Assembly: GCF_947493735.1 (NCBI RefSeq)
Contig: NZ_CANLSL010000015.1
Coordinates: 1 to 64,000, forward strand
Direction: 5' to 3'
Source: an uncultured Acinetobacter sp.
GTDB lineage: Bacteria; Pseudomonadota; Gammaproteobacteria; Pseudomonadales; Moraxellaceae
DNA length: 64,000 nucleotides
A model generated the notes under the pieces. The model was not told the DNA's origin. It saw only the letters and a list, made by a program, of their open reading frames with translations, and ran no database searches. Position numbers and translations under genes: made by a program. This document shows, in pieces, positions 56,794 through 64,000 of this stretch (its first letter is position 1; each line of letters starts with the position of its first letter).

Positions 56794-57783
56794 ATGAAAC
56801 TCGACTACCAACAAGCCCTAAACCGTGTTGCAGATGCACAAGGCGCTTGGCTTGTGCATGGTGGTGAGCCTTTGCTTGAGCAAAATCTACTGTCAAAATT
56901 TCGAGAGCATTGGCAATCTCAAGGCATCGAACGACAACGCTTTGAACTGCAAAATGTGCAAGATTGGAAGCAGGTTTTTAGTGCATTAAATAGCTTATCG
57001 TTATTCTCCAGTCAGCTTGCGATCGAAGTGCATGGCAATATCAAACCTGATGCGCAAAGCTTAAAACTGCTGAAAAGTTATCTTCAAGATCCGATGGATA
57101 ATTTCTTGCTGATCGTCTTTCCCAAGCAAGAAAGTCAAAGCCTAAAATCTGCATTTTTCCAAGCCATCGAAGCTAATGCTTCAGTGGTTGCGCTAAATGC
57201 TTATGGCGCACAACAACAGCAACGCATCTTGCAAATTGAAGCAGAAAAAATCGGCATTCGACTGACTGAGCAAGCTTGGCAATGGCTAATTTTTCACCAT
57301 GAAAATAACTTACTTTCTGCTCGCAATACTTTGCTTGGATTAGCTGATAGCTTTTCTGATCTTGCACAAATTGACATTGCAGAGCTTGAACAAAGCGTAC
57401 AGGATCAATCTCGCTTTAGCACCTTTGATCTAGGCGATGCCTGCTTAAAAGGCGATTTGGCACAAGCGGTAAAAATTCTGAATTTTCTCATTGAATCGGG
57501 CGAAGCTTCACCATTGATTTTTTGGGTATTACAAAAAGAAATGCGTTTGATTCTACAACTGTTTGAACAACCGCAAAATGCACTGCAACTCGGCATTTGG
57601 AAAAATAAGCTGTCACTTTACCAAAATGCGCTTCGACGTTTTACACCACAACAACTATTAACATGGTCAGATTTATTACTGCGTACCGATCAAGCGATTA
57701 AGGGCTTGGGCGATGAAAATCCTGATGATTTATTATTACAATTGGTTTGTGCGCTGAGCGGTAAGGCGATTTTTAGACCATAA
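56794..57783 (+). CDS. holA: DNA polymerase III subunit delta
   Basis: HolA is the wrench of the clamp loader, opening the beta clamp. The 329-residue protein starts MKLDYQQALNRVADAQGAWLVHGGEPLLEQ and has the AAA+-like N-terminal domain without a functional P-loop, the LIVFPKQESQSLKSAFFQAIE region and the C-terminal collar domain (LLTWSDLLLRTDQAIKGLG). It is the last gene of leuS-lptE-holA, 29 bp after lptE. Confidence 0.92.
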   Translation: MKLDYQQALNRVADAQGAWLVHGGEPLLEQNLLSKFREHWQSQGIERQRFELQNVQDWKQVFSALNSLSLFSSQLAIEVHGNIKPDAQSLKLLKSYLQDPMDNFLLIVFPKQESQSLKSAFFQAIEANASVVALNAYGAQQQQRILQIEAEKIGIRLTEQAWQWLIFHHENNLLSARNTLLGLADSFSDLAQIDIAELEQSVQDQSRFSTFDLGDACLKGDLAQAVKILNFLIESGEASPLIFWVLQKEMRLILQLFEQPQNALQLGIWKNKLSLYQNALRRFTPQQLLTWSDLLLRTDQAIKGLGDENPDDLLLQLVCALSGKAIFRP

Positions 57784-57936
57784 ATTCAGCAATGAACCAT
57801 TTTTATTGTTGAATTTATCTCAATAATTTCAAGTCAAGTTAGGTAAAAAGTTACGTGTATTCAATATAAAAATTCATGTGTTATCCGCAATTCGCACATA
57901 TACTAATGCAAATATTCTCATTTAGTCTGTTTCAAC

Positions 57937-59280
57937 ATGCCTGCCAAGTCCAAACGCTCAAAAATTATTTTTACGATTATTGCCATTTTAATCATCGCCT
58001 TACTGGCATGGTGGTTTTTAAAACCCAAAGAAGAACTGCCAAGCTATATCACATCCCAAGTCGAGCGTGGCGATATTGAAAATAGCGTGATCGCAACAGG
58101 TTTGCTCGAAGCAACCAAAATCATCAGCGTCGGTGCACAGGCGTCTGGTCAGCTGAAAAAAATGTATGTCGATCTTGGTGATGAAGTCAAACAAGGGCAA
58201 TTGATCGCACAAATCAACTCGGTGACCCAAGAAAACGAAATCCAAACTGCACAGGCGAGTATCAAAAATCAACAAGCGCAACTGGCTGTTCGACAAGCGA
58301 CCTTAGCTCAAGTGCAAGCAGAATATAACCGTCAAAAGAATATGTATGCGCAAGATGCCACATCAAAAGCCGAACTTGAGTCTGCCTTAGCAAGCTTTAA
58401 GACTGCTCAAGCGGAAATCGTGGCACTCAATGCGCAGATTGAACAATCTCGCTTAACCTTAGCAACTGCACAAGAAGAATTAGGCTATACCCGCATTATT
58501 GCACCGATGGACGGCACAGTGGTGGCAATCGTGACTGAAGAAGGTCAAACGGTCAATGCCAATCAAAGTGCACCAACCATTGTCAAATTGGCAAAACTTG
58601 ACACCATGACCGTGAATGCAGAAATCTCTGAAGCTGACGTGATGAAAGTGGAAAAAGGTCAATCTGTCTATTTCACCACACTCGGTGATAGTGAGAAAAA
58701 ATATTACGCCACACTGCGTCAGATCGAGCCTGCTCCTGAGTCAATCAGCGATGATTCTTCAAGCAGTTCAAGTTCTAGCTCAAGTGAAGCAATCTACTAC
58801 AATGCACTGTTTGATGTCCCAAATGAAGATGGAAAATTGCGTATCGACATGACCGCACAAGTGTCTATCATTATTGATCAAGCTAAAAATGTGCTGACTA
58901 TCCCATCTTCAGCGATTGAAACAAAATCTTCTGGCAGCAAGACTTCCTCATCAACTAATAAACAATCTGCATCAAGTCAAAAAGACGCTGGTTCAAACAC
59001 TGCTAAAGATGGCATAAGCTCGAATCGTCCGACACCATTACAGTTAACCGCTACTGAACAAGCCCTCATTGAGCAAGGCAAAGCGACTCGTGCAATGGTA
59101 CGTGTCTTACAGGCTGACGGCACTGCAAAGCCGACCCCTGTATTGGTCGGATTGAATAACCGCGTCACCGCACAAGTGCTTAAAGGCTTAAAAGAAGGTG
59201 ACGAGGTAGTGATTTCAGACAGCGCAGATACTTCGAACGACGCTGCAAAACGTAACAACCGTGGTCCAATGAGAATGTAA
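57937..59280 (+). CDS. macA: MacA-type efflux periplasmic adaptor
   Basis: MacA links the MacB ABC transporter to the outer-membrane channel. The 447-residue protein has an N-terminal membrane anchor (IIFTIIAILIIALLAWWFL), a biotinyl-lipoyl half (GAQASGQLKKMYVDLGDEVKQG), a long coiled-coil hairpin (~95-185, rich in Gln/Ala), the second lipoyl half (IIAPMDGTVVAI) and beta-barrel regions. Two serine-rich insertions are unusual: ten serines in a row at ~274-283 and SSGSKTSSSTNKQSASSQ at ~330-347. It is three bases from macB. Confidence 0.92.
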   Translation: MPAKSKRSKIIFTIIAILIIALLAWWFLKPKEELPSYITSQVERGDIENSVIATGLLEATKIISVGAQASGQLKKMYVDLGDEVKQGQLIAQINSVTQENEIQTAQASIKNQQAQLAVRQATLAQVQAEYNRQKNMYAQDATSKAELESALASFKTAQAEIVALNAQIEQSRLTLATAQEELGYTRIIAPMDGTVVAIVTEEGQTVNANQSAPTIVKLAKLDTMTVNAEISEADVMKVEKGQSVYFTTLGDSEKKYYATLRQIEPAPESISDDSSSSSSSSSSEAIYYNALFDVPNEDGKLRIDMTAQVSIIIDQAKNVLTIPSSAIETKSSGSKTSSSTNKQSASSQKDAGSNTAKDGISSNRPTPLQLTATEQALIEQGKATRAMVRVLQADGTAKPTPVLVGLNNRVTAQVLKGLKEGDEVVISDSADTSNDAAKRNNRGPMRM

Positions 59281-59283
59281 TCC

Positions 59284-61272
59284 ATGAGTCAGAATCAACA
59301 ACCTCTACTTGAGGTCAACAATCTGATCCGTGAATTTCCCGCAGGCGAAACTTCGGTACAGATTCTTAAAAGCATTGATCTGAAAATATATGCAGGCGAA
59401 TTGGTTGCCATCATTGGTCAGTCAGGTTCAGGCAAATCCACCTTGATGAATATCTTAGGTTGCTTGGATAAACCAACCGCAGGTAGCTATAAGGTCAATG
59501 GACAAGAAACTGGTCAGCTTGAACCTGATCAATTGGCACAGCTTCGTCGTGAATATTTTGGTTTTATTTTTCAGCGCTATCATCTGCTTGGTGATTTGAC
59601 GGCAACAGGTAACGTCGAAGTCCCTGCGGTCTACTCAGGAGTTAACCCGACCGAACGCCACGAACGCTCATCAAAGATTCTCAGTGATCTTGGGCTCGGT
59701 GAACGCCTTGATCATCGTCCTAGCCAATTATCTGGTGGTCAACAGCAACGTGTGTCGATCGCTCGTGCCTTGATGAATGGCGGTGATGTGATCCTCGCCG
59801 ATGAACCAACAGGCGCATTGGATAAGAACAGTGGTTTTGAAGTGATGCGTATTTTGCGTGAGCTGAATGCCAAAGGACACACGGTCATTTTAGTCACCCA
59901 TGATATTAATGTTGCGAAAAACGCTACACGAATTATCGAAATTAGTGACGGGAAAATCATTTCCGACCAACCGAATGAACCAACGTATCAAGACGATGAA
60001 CAACCGATCACAGAACGCCAAACCTTAGTTCGTGAAAAGAAAAAGAAATCTTCCCCGCTACGCTCTTTCTTAGATCGACTTGGTGAAGCATTTCGCATGG
60101 CACTGATCGCCATGAATGCGCATCGTATGCGTACATTCTTGACCATGCTCGGTATTATCATTGGTATTGCTTCGGTGGTATCCGTCGTTGCCCTCGGTAA
60201 TGGCTCACAAAAGCAGATTTTGGAAAATATCAGCAGTTTGGGCACCAATACCATTACCGTCTATCAAGGTCGAGGCTTTGGCGATAACTCTCGAACCGCC
60301 TCCAATAAAACCCTCGTCCCAGATGATGCAACAGCACTGTCCGAACAACCCTATGTGGAAGCGGTGAGTCCGAGTGTCAATACATCTGTGACCGCACGCT
60401 TTAAAGAAACTGAAGCGTCTGCAACGATCAATGGTGTTGGCGAAAGCTATTTTGATGTCAAAGGTTTAACCTTTGCCAGTGGTCAGGCGTTTGATGAACG
60501 TAGTACCACACAGATGAGCCAAGACGTGATCATTGATCAAAACACCAAAGACACGTTCTTTAGTGATGGTACTGATCCGATTGGTCAAGTGATCTTACTT
60601 GGTAGTGTGCCAAGCCGTGTGATTGGCGTTTTAGACAAAGAGAAAAGTAGCTTTGGTAATAGTGACAGCTTAAATGTCTACCTACCGTATTCGACCGTAC
60701 TTAGTCGTTTCATGGGGCAATCTAATGTCCGTAGCATCATTGTTCGTGTCAAAGACGAATATTCCAGTGCTGCGGCGGAAAATGCCATCTTAAAATTGAT
60801 CGTACAACGTCACGGTGCAGAAGATGTCTTTACGCAGAACTCTGACAGTATCCGTGAAACCATTGAGCAAACCACGCAAACCATGACGCTCCTCGTGTCG
60901 TCCATTGCCGTGATTTCTTTGATCGTCGGCGGTATTGGCGTGATGAATATTATGCTCGTTTCCGTCACTGAACGTACTCAAGAGATTGGTGTCCGCATGG
61001 CAGTTGGCGCAAGACAAGGTGATATTTTGCAACAATTCCTCATCGAAGCGATTCTGGTCTGTATCTTGGGTGGTATTTTGGGTGTCCTCATGGCGCTTGG
61101 CATTGGACAGATCATTAATAAAATCGCAGGCGACTCATTCCAAATGGCATATTCAAGCACGTCGATGATTGCCGCTTTTGTCTGCTCAAGTATGATCGGG
61201 ATTATTTTTGGTTATCTCCCTGCGAAAAATGCCGCACAGCTTGACCCTGTCAATGCACTTGCTCGTGAATAA
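59284..61272 (+). CDS. macB: MacB-type ABC transporter (ATPase plus permease)
   Basis: MacB is a mechanotransmission ABC transporter that expels macrolides, peptides or lipids with MacA and an outer-membrane channel. The 662-residue protein has the ATPase domain (~1-230) with Walker A GQSGSGKST, signature LSGGQQQRVSIARAL, Walker B VILADEPTGALD and the H-loop VTHD. Then come a membrane segment, a large periplasmic MacB core domain (~300-540) and three C-terminal membrane segments with the FtsX-like GVMNIMLVSVTERTQEIGVRMAVGA. It overlaps no neighbour but is tightly packed. Confidence 0.95.
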   Translation: MSQNQQPLLEVNNLIREFPAGETSVQILKSIDLKIYAGELVAIIGQSGSGKSTLMNILGCLDKPTAGSYKVNGQETGQLEPDQLAQLRREYFGFIFQRYHLLGDLTATGNVEVPAVYSGVNPTERHERSSKILSDLGLGERLDHRPSQLSGGQQQRVSIARALMNGGDVILADEPTGALDKNSGFEVMRILRELNAKGHTVILVTHDINVAKNATRIIEISDGKIISDQPNEPTYQDDEQPITERQTLVREKKKKSSPLRSFLDRLGEAFRMALIAMNAHRMRTFLTMLGIIIGIASVVSVVALGNGSQKQILENISSLGTNTITVYQGRGFGDNSRTASNKTLVPDDATALSEQPYVEAVSPSVNTSVTARFKETEASATINGVGESYFDVKGLTFASGQAFDERSTTQMSQDVIIDQNTKDTFFSDGTDPIGQVILLGSVPSRVIGVLDKEKSSFGNSDSLNVYLPYSTVLSRFMGQSNVRSIIVRVKDEYSSAAAENAILKLIVQRHGAEDVFTQNSDSIRETIEQTTQTMTLLVSSIAVISLIVGGIGVMNIMLVSVTERTQEIGVRMAVGARQGDILQQFLIEAILVCILGGILGVLMALGIGQIINKIAGDSFQMAYSSTSMIAAFVCSSMIGIIFGYLPAKNAAQLDPVNALARE

Positions 61273-61287
61273 ATAAGGTTGAATTTT

Positions 61288-62706
61288 ATGTTGAACACTT
61301 CCCAAATCAAAGCACTCCCAAAGCTTAGTGCATTGATCATTCTGCCTATTTTATTTACTGGCTGTGCAGCGACGATAAAAACGCCATATCAAGCACCGAA
61401 TACCACTGTGCCGACAAGTTTTGCATATCAAAATACCTCCACTGGATTGAATGCTGAACAATGGTCTGACCAATGGTGGACGCTATTTAATGATGCGCAG
61501 TTGAATGCCCTAGTCGATCAAGTGATTGCCAAAAATGCTGATCTTGCAGTCGCAGGCATTGCGCTCAAGCAAGCTCGTTTACAAGCTGATCTCACGGCAA
61601 ACCAACAAGGTCTACGTGTCGGCTCAAATGCATCGACTGGACACAGCTTTGATTTAAACTCAGATACTGACAGTGCCAATGGTCTATCGCTAAGCGGCAA
61701 CGTCAGCTATGAAATTGATCTATTCGGCAAACTTGCCAATCAAACCCAAGCTCAGCGATGGGAAGCTCTGGCAACCGAGCAAGATTTACAATCGACGGCT
61801 CAAAGTCTAATTGCCACAACCTGTAATCTCTATTGGCAACTCGCATATTTAAATGAGCGTATGACCGCTGCTGAACAAAGCTTAGCGACCAGCAACAAAC
61901 TATTTGATCTAGTCAAAGTACAATATCGTGCAGGTGCAGTATCAGGCATTGAGCTCACCGAAGCGGAGCAATCTGTACAAAGCCAAAAAGCAAGTATTAG
62001 CCAACTACGTCAACAAGTCGTTGAGGCGAAAACTGCACTGGCTGTATTACTTCATCAGCCTATACATCTACTCAACATCGACATTCCTAAAAAACTACCG
62101 AAGTCTAGTTTGCCAAATATTGATGCAGGGCTTCCTGCAACATTGATCGCACGTCGTCCTGACTTACAAGCCGCAGAGTTTCGCCTACGCAAAACCCTTG
62201 CAACTAAAGATGCGACTAAAGCGAGCTATTATCCGTCGATTAGTCTGACTGGCTCGTTGGGTACAAGTAGCACTTCTCTGACAGAGCTTTTGCAAAATCC
62301 TGTGTTAGCACTGGGTGCAAGTTTAAGTTTGCCATTTTTGCAATATAACGATATGAAAAAAGACATTGCAATCAGCGAACTGGACTATGAATCTGCGATC
62401 ATTAGCTACCGTCAGACTTTGTACCAAGCTTTTGCTGATGTAGAAAATGCGCTCTCAGGTCGTATCGAAGCCAATGCCCAGCTTAGCGATCAACAGAAAA
62501 ATTTAGAACTGGCACAAAAAAGTGCTCGATTGAATGAAGTACGCTATCGCAATGGTGCAATTGCCTTGAAGAATGTATTAGATGCGCAGGAATCTGTACG
62601 TAGTGCAGAAGTGTCTTTGGCGCAAACTCGCTACAATCAATACACAGCTTATGTGACATTGATGCAAGCTTTAGGTGGTTCGCCAATTCAAGCATTAACG
62701 CAATAA
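61288..62706 (+). CDS. TolC/NodT-family outer-membrane efflux lipoprotein
   Basis: This 472-residue outer-membrane factor completes the MacAB pump. It has a signal with lipobox LFTGC (Cys at ~25), WSDQWWTLFNDAQLNALVDQVIAKNADL, two OEP repeats with long Ala/Gln-rich helices, and LARRPDL-like IARRPDLQAAEFRL (~290), typical of the NodT/OprM group. The ATG at 61288 has AAGG upstream; a TTG at 61279 is in frame but unlikely. A terminator follows 30 bp after the stop. Confidence 0.92.
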   Translation: MLNTSQIKALPKLSALIILPILFTGCAATIKTPYQAPNTTVPTSFAYQNTSTGLNAEQWSDQWWTLFNDAQLNALVDQVIAKNADLAVAGIALKQARLQADLTANQQGLRVGSNASTGHSFDLNSDTDSANGLSLSGNVSYEIDLFGKLANQTQAQRWEALATEQDLQSTAQSLIATTCNLYWQLAYLNERMTAAEQSLATSNKLFDLVKVQYRAGAVSGIELTEAEQSVQSQKASISQLRQQVVEAKTALAVLLHQPIHLLNIDIPKKLPKSSLPNIDAGLPATLIARRPDLQAAEFRLRKTLATKDATKASYYPSISLTGSLGTSSTSLTELLQNPVLALGASLSLPFLQYNDMKKDIAISELDYESAIISYRQTLYQAFADVENALSGRIEANAQLSDQQKNLELAQKSARLNEVRYRNGAIALKNVLDAQESVRSAEVSLAQTRYNQYTAYVTLMQALGGSPIQALTQ

Positions 62707-62736
62707 TTTTAAAGACGCTTAACACGACAAATAAAA

Positions 62737-62772
62737 GACTGCATGAGTTTTCCGATGCGGTCTTTTTTCTTT
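62737..62772 (+). terminator. Rho-independent terminator after the MacAB operon
   Basis: GACTGCAT (62737-62744) pairs with ATGCGGTC (62755-62762), one pair being G-T, and is followed by a T-rich run. Confidence 0.85.
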
Positions 62773-62886
62773 TTCACAACAACAGTCTACGATGTTTCAT
62801 CCATAATAAAATCACCATCCGCATTGAATCCATCATCAATTTTCTCAAAAAGCGTAGCAAGCACATAGAAAAATAAGGAATGCCTC

Positions 62887-63009
62887 ATGAATTACACCGA
62901 GAAAATCAAAGCCAGTCGCCTACTCAAACAAATCTATGCGCATGATAACGTCAATCTTGAACGACCTCATATGTCAGTTGATGGTAGACCACCTAATTTT
63001 AAACAATAA
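62887..63009 (+). CDS. Small 40-residue open frame, unrecognised
   Basis: ATG at 62887 is preceded by AAGGAATGCCTC, a fair ribosome binding site, and opens MNYTEKIKASRLLKQIYAHD; the frame ends in TAA at 63009. The charged, helix-like start could be a small protein or the N-terminal remnant of a lost gene. I recognise no family. The rest of 62773-63224 shows no other feature. Confidence 0.3.
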   Translation: MNYTEKIKASRLLKQIYAHDNVNLERPHMSVDGRPPNFKQ

Positions 63010-63224
63010 TAAGGGTTTAGAGATTTCTACTTATTGAATCGTTTATTAATGAGGGTATTACCAAGGCTATCCAAAACGAAATAGCATCTTTGGTGATTAA
63101 TATTTAAATTCAAAACCTTAAATTAACATATTCCTAAAAATTAACAGTCTTATCATTTTTTATTATAAAATGATCCGCTTGGTTTCTATTTTTTCAAAAC
63201 AAATATTGTTCAAAAGGCTCGGTT

Positions 63225-64000
63225 ATGTTTTCAGCCCTAGCTCGTCTAAGCTTAGTTTCACGTATTTTAATCGCCATCGTCTTAGGCGGTCTAGTGGCAT
63301 ATTTATTCCCTGAGTCTGCAAGTTATGTCAGCATATTGGGTGATTTATTTATTAAGGCATTGAAGTCGGTTGCACCGATTTTAGTCTTTATCTTAGTCCT
63401 TGCGTCGATTGCCAATTTTAAAGTCGGTCAGGGGGCAAGTAATCTCAAGCCGATTTTAGTCATGTACGTGATCGGCATGCTACTCGCTGCTACCAGTGCC
63501 GTCATCGCAAGCAATTTTTTCCCAAGTACACTTATCCTCATCATCGACCCTGAAACACAACTGCAACCGCCAAACAGTATCGCCGAAGTCCTCAAAACCT
63601 TATTACTCAACTTTATTAGCAACCCTGTGACGGCGTTGCATGAGGCGAATTTTATTGGGATTCTTGCATGGGCAGTAGGCTTAGGCATTGCGCTACGTCA
63701 TGCGTCAGATACCACACGTCAGGTACTCACAGATATTGCTGATGGCGTGAATAGCATTATCCGCATCGTAATTAGCTTTGCACCACTGGGTATTTTTGGT
63801 TTAGTCGTGGCGACATTTGCGCAGGCTGGTTTGGATACACTCACCAATTATGCGCATTTGATCGTGGTCTTGGTAGCGACGATGGCTTTTGTAGCATTGG
63901 TGATCAATCCAATCTTAGTTGCTATCGTGATGAAAAAAAATCCATATCCGTTGGTATTTAAGTGCTTGAAAGAAAGTGGTATTACTGCATTCTTTACTCG
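63225..64000 (+). CDS. sstT: Serine/threonine:sodium symporter SstT (partial)
   Basis: The frame runs off the right edge; 258 residues are visible. It belongs to the dicarboxylate/amino acid:cation symporter family and matches Sst[23 protein letters not shown], then [18 protein letters not shown], the [31 protein letters not shown] block and [11 protein letters not shown]. SstT imports serine and threonine with Na+. At least six membrane segments are present before the edge. AAAAGGCTCGGTT precedes the ATG. Confidence 0.92.
   Translation, partial: MFSALARLSLVSRILIAIVLGGLVAYLFPESASYVSILGDLFIKALKSVAPILVFILVLASIANFKVGQGASNLKPILVMYVIGMLLAATSAVIASNFFPSTLILIIDPETQLQPPNSIAEVLKTLLLNFISNPVTALHEANFIGILAWAVGLGIALRHASDTTRQVLTDIADGVNSIIRIVISFAPLGIFGLVVATFAQAGLDTLTNYAHLIVVLVATMAFVALVINPILVAIVMKKNPYPLVFKCLKESGITAFFT

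Overview
The window looks like chromosomal DNA of an Acinetobacter-type gammaproteobacterium. The evidence is gene content and order: pilB-pilC-pilD-coaE, secG next to tRNA-Leu, a lipooligosaccharide (LOS) outer-core-like cluster beside ilvE, ilvI-ilvN-ilvC, leuS-lptE-holA and macA-macB-outer-membrane factor. The A+T-rich base use and the protein sequences agree. No plasmid, prophage, rRNA operon or CRISPR array is visible.

Region 1 (1-4.1 kb) is accessory DNA. It holds the tail of a possible transposase, a DarT-like ADP-ribosyltransferase with a long membrane-anchored N-terminal extension, and a DarG-like macrodomain protein facing it tail to tail with overlapping stop codons. An IS256-family transposase remnant cut by a complete IS3-family element follows. 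This block ends in a truncated initiator tRNA-Met. In E. coli the order is secG-leuU-metY-rimP-nusA-infB; here the order breaks inside the metY equivalent, so the left side was probably rearranged or acquired.

Region 2 (4.2-12.4 kb) is housekeeping: tRNA-Leu, secG, tpiA, the type IV pilus assembly genes pilB, pilC and pilD, coaE, an EamA-type exporter, rlmB and ppnP. Region 3 (12.7-24.2 kb) is a surface-glycan cluster: an LpxL-like acyltransferase, two GT25 enzymes, GT8- and GT32-type enzymes, a GT42/DUF115-like protein, an O-acetyltransferase with an SGNH domain, a Stealth phosphotransferase and a UDP-glucose 6-dehydrogenase. A Uma2 gene is inserted after a glycosyltransferase gene and is flanked by a second, decayed copy of that gene's tail.

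Region 4 (24.4-34.8 kb) has ilvE, glnE, a soluble sensor kinase, a diguanylate cyclase broken by a stop and a frameshift, wrbA, a BrkB/YihY protein, a FAH-family protein and a YcxB-like protein. Region 5 (35-46.4 kb) has a MITE-like element with a TA duplication, a secreted protein with two SRPBCC-like domains, three tRNA-Arg(ACG) and one tRNA-Ser(GCT), rnr, a pirin, a decayed membrane-protein gene, typA, rsmC and an amino acid permease.

Region 6 (46.4-64 kb) has an MHYT-GGDEF-EAL protein, the ilvI-ilvN-ilvC operon with a long leader, two extra divergent copies of the ilvC tail, a DUF4124 protein, leuS-lptE-holA, a MacAB-type efflux operon and the start of sstT. The most notable items are the unusual DarT/DarG pair, the gene-tail duplications at ilvC and next to Uma2 (probable recombination footprints), the truncated tRNA-Met synteny break, and a possible ilv leader peptide.
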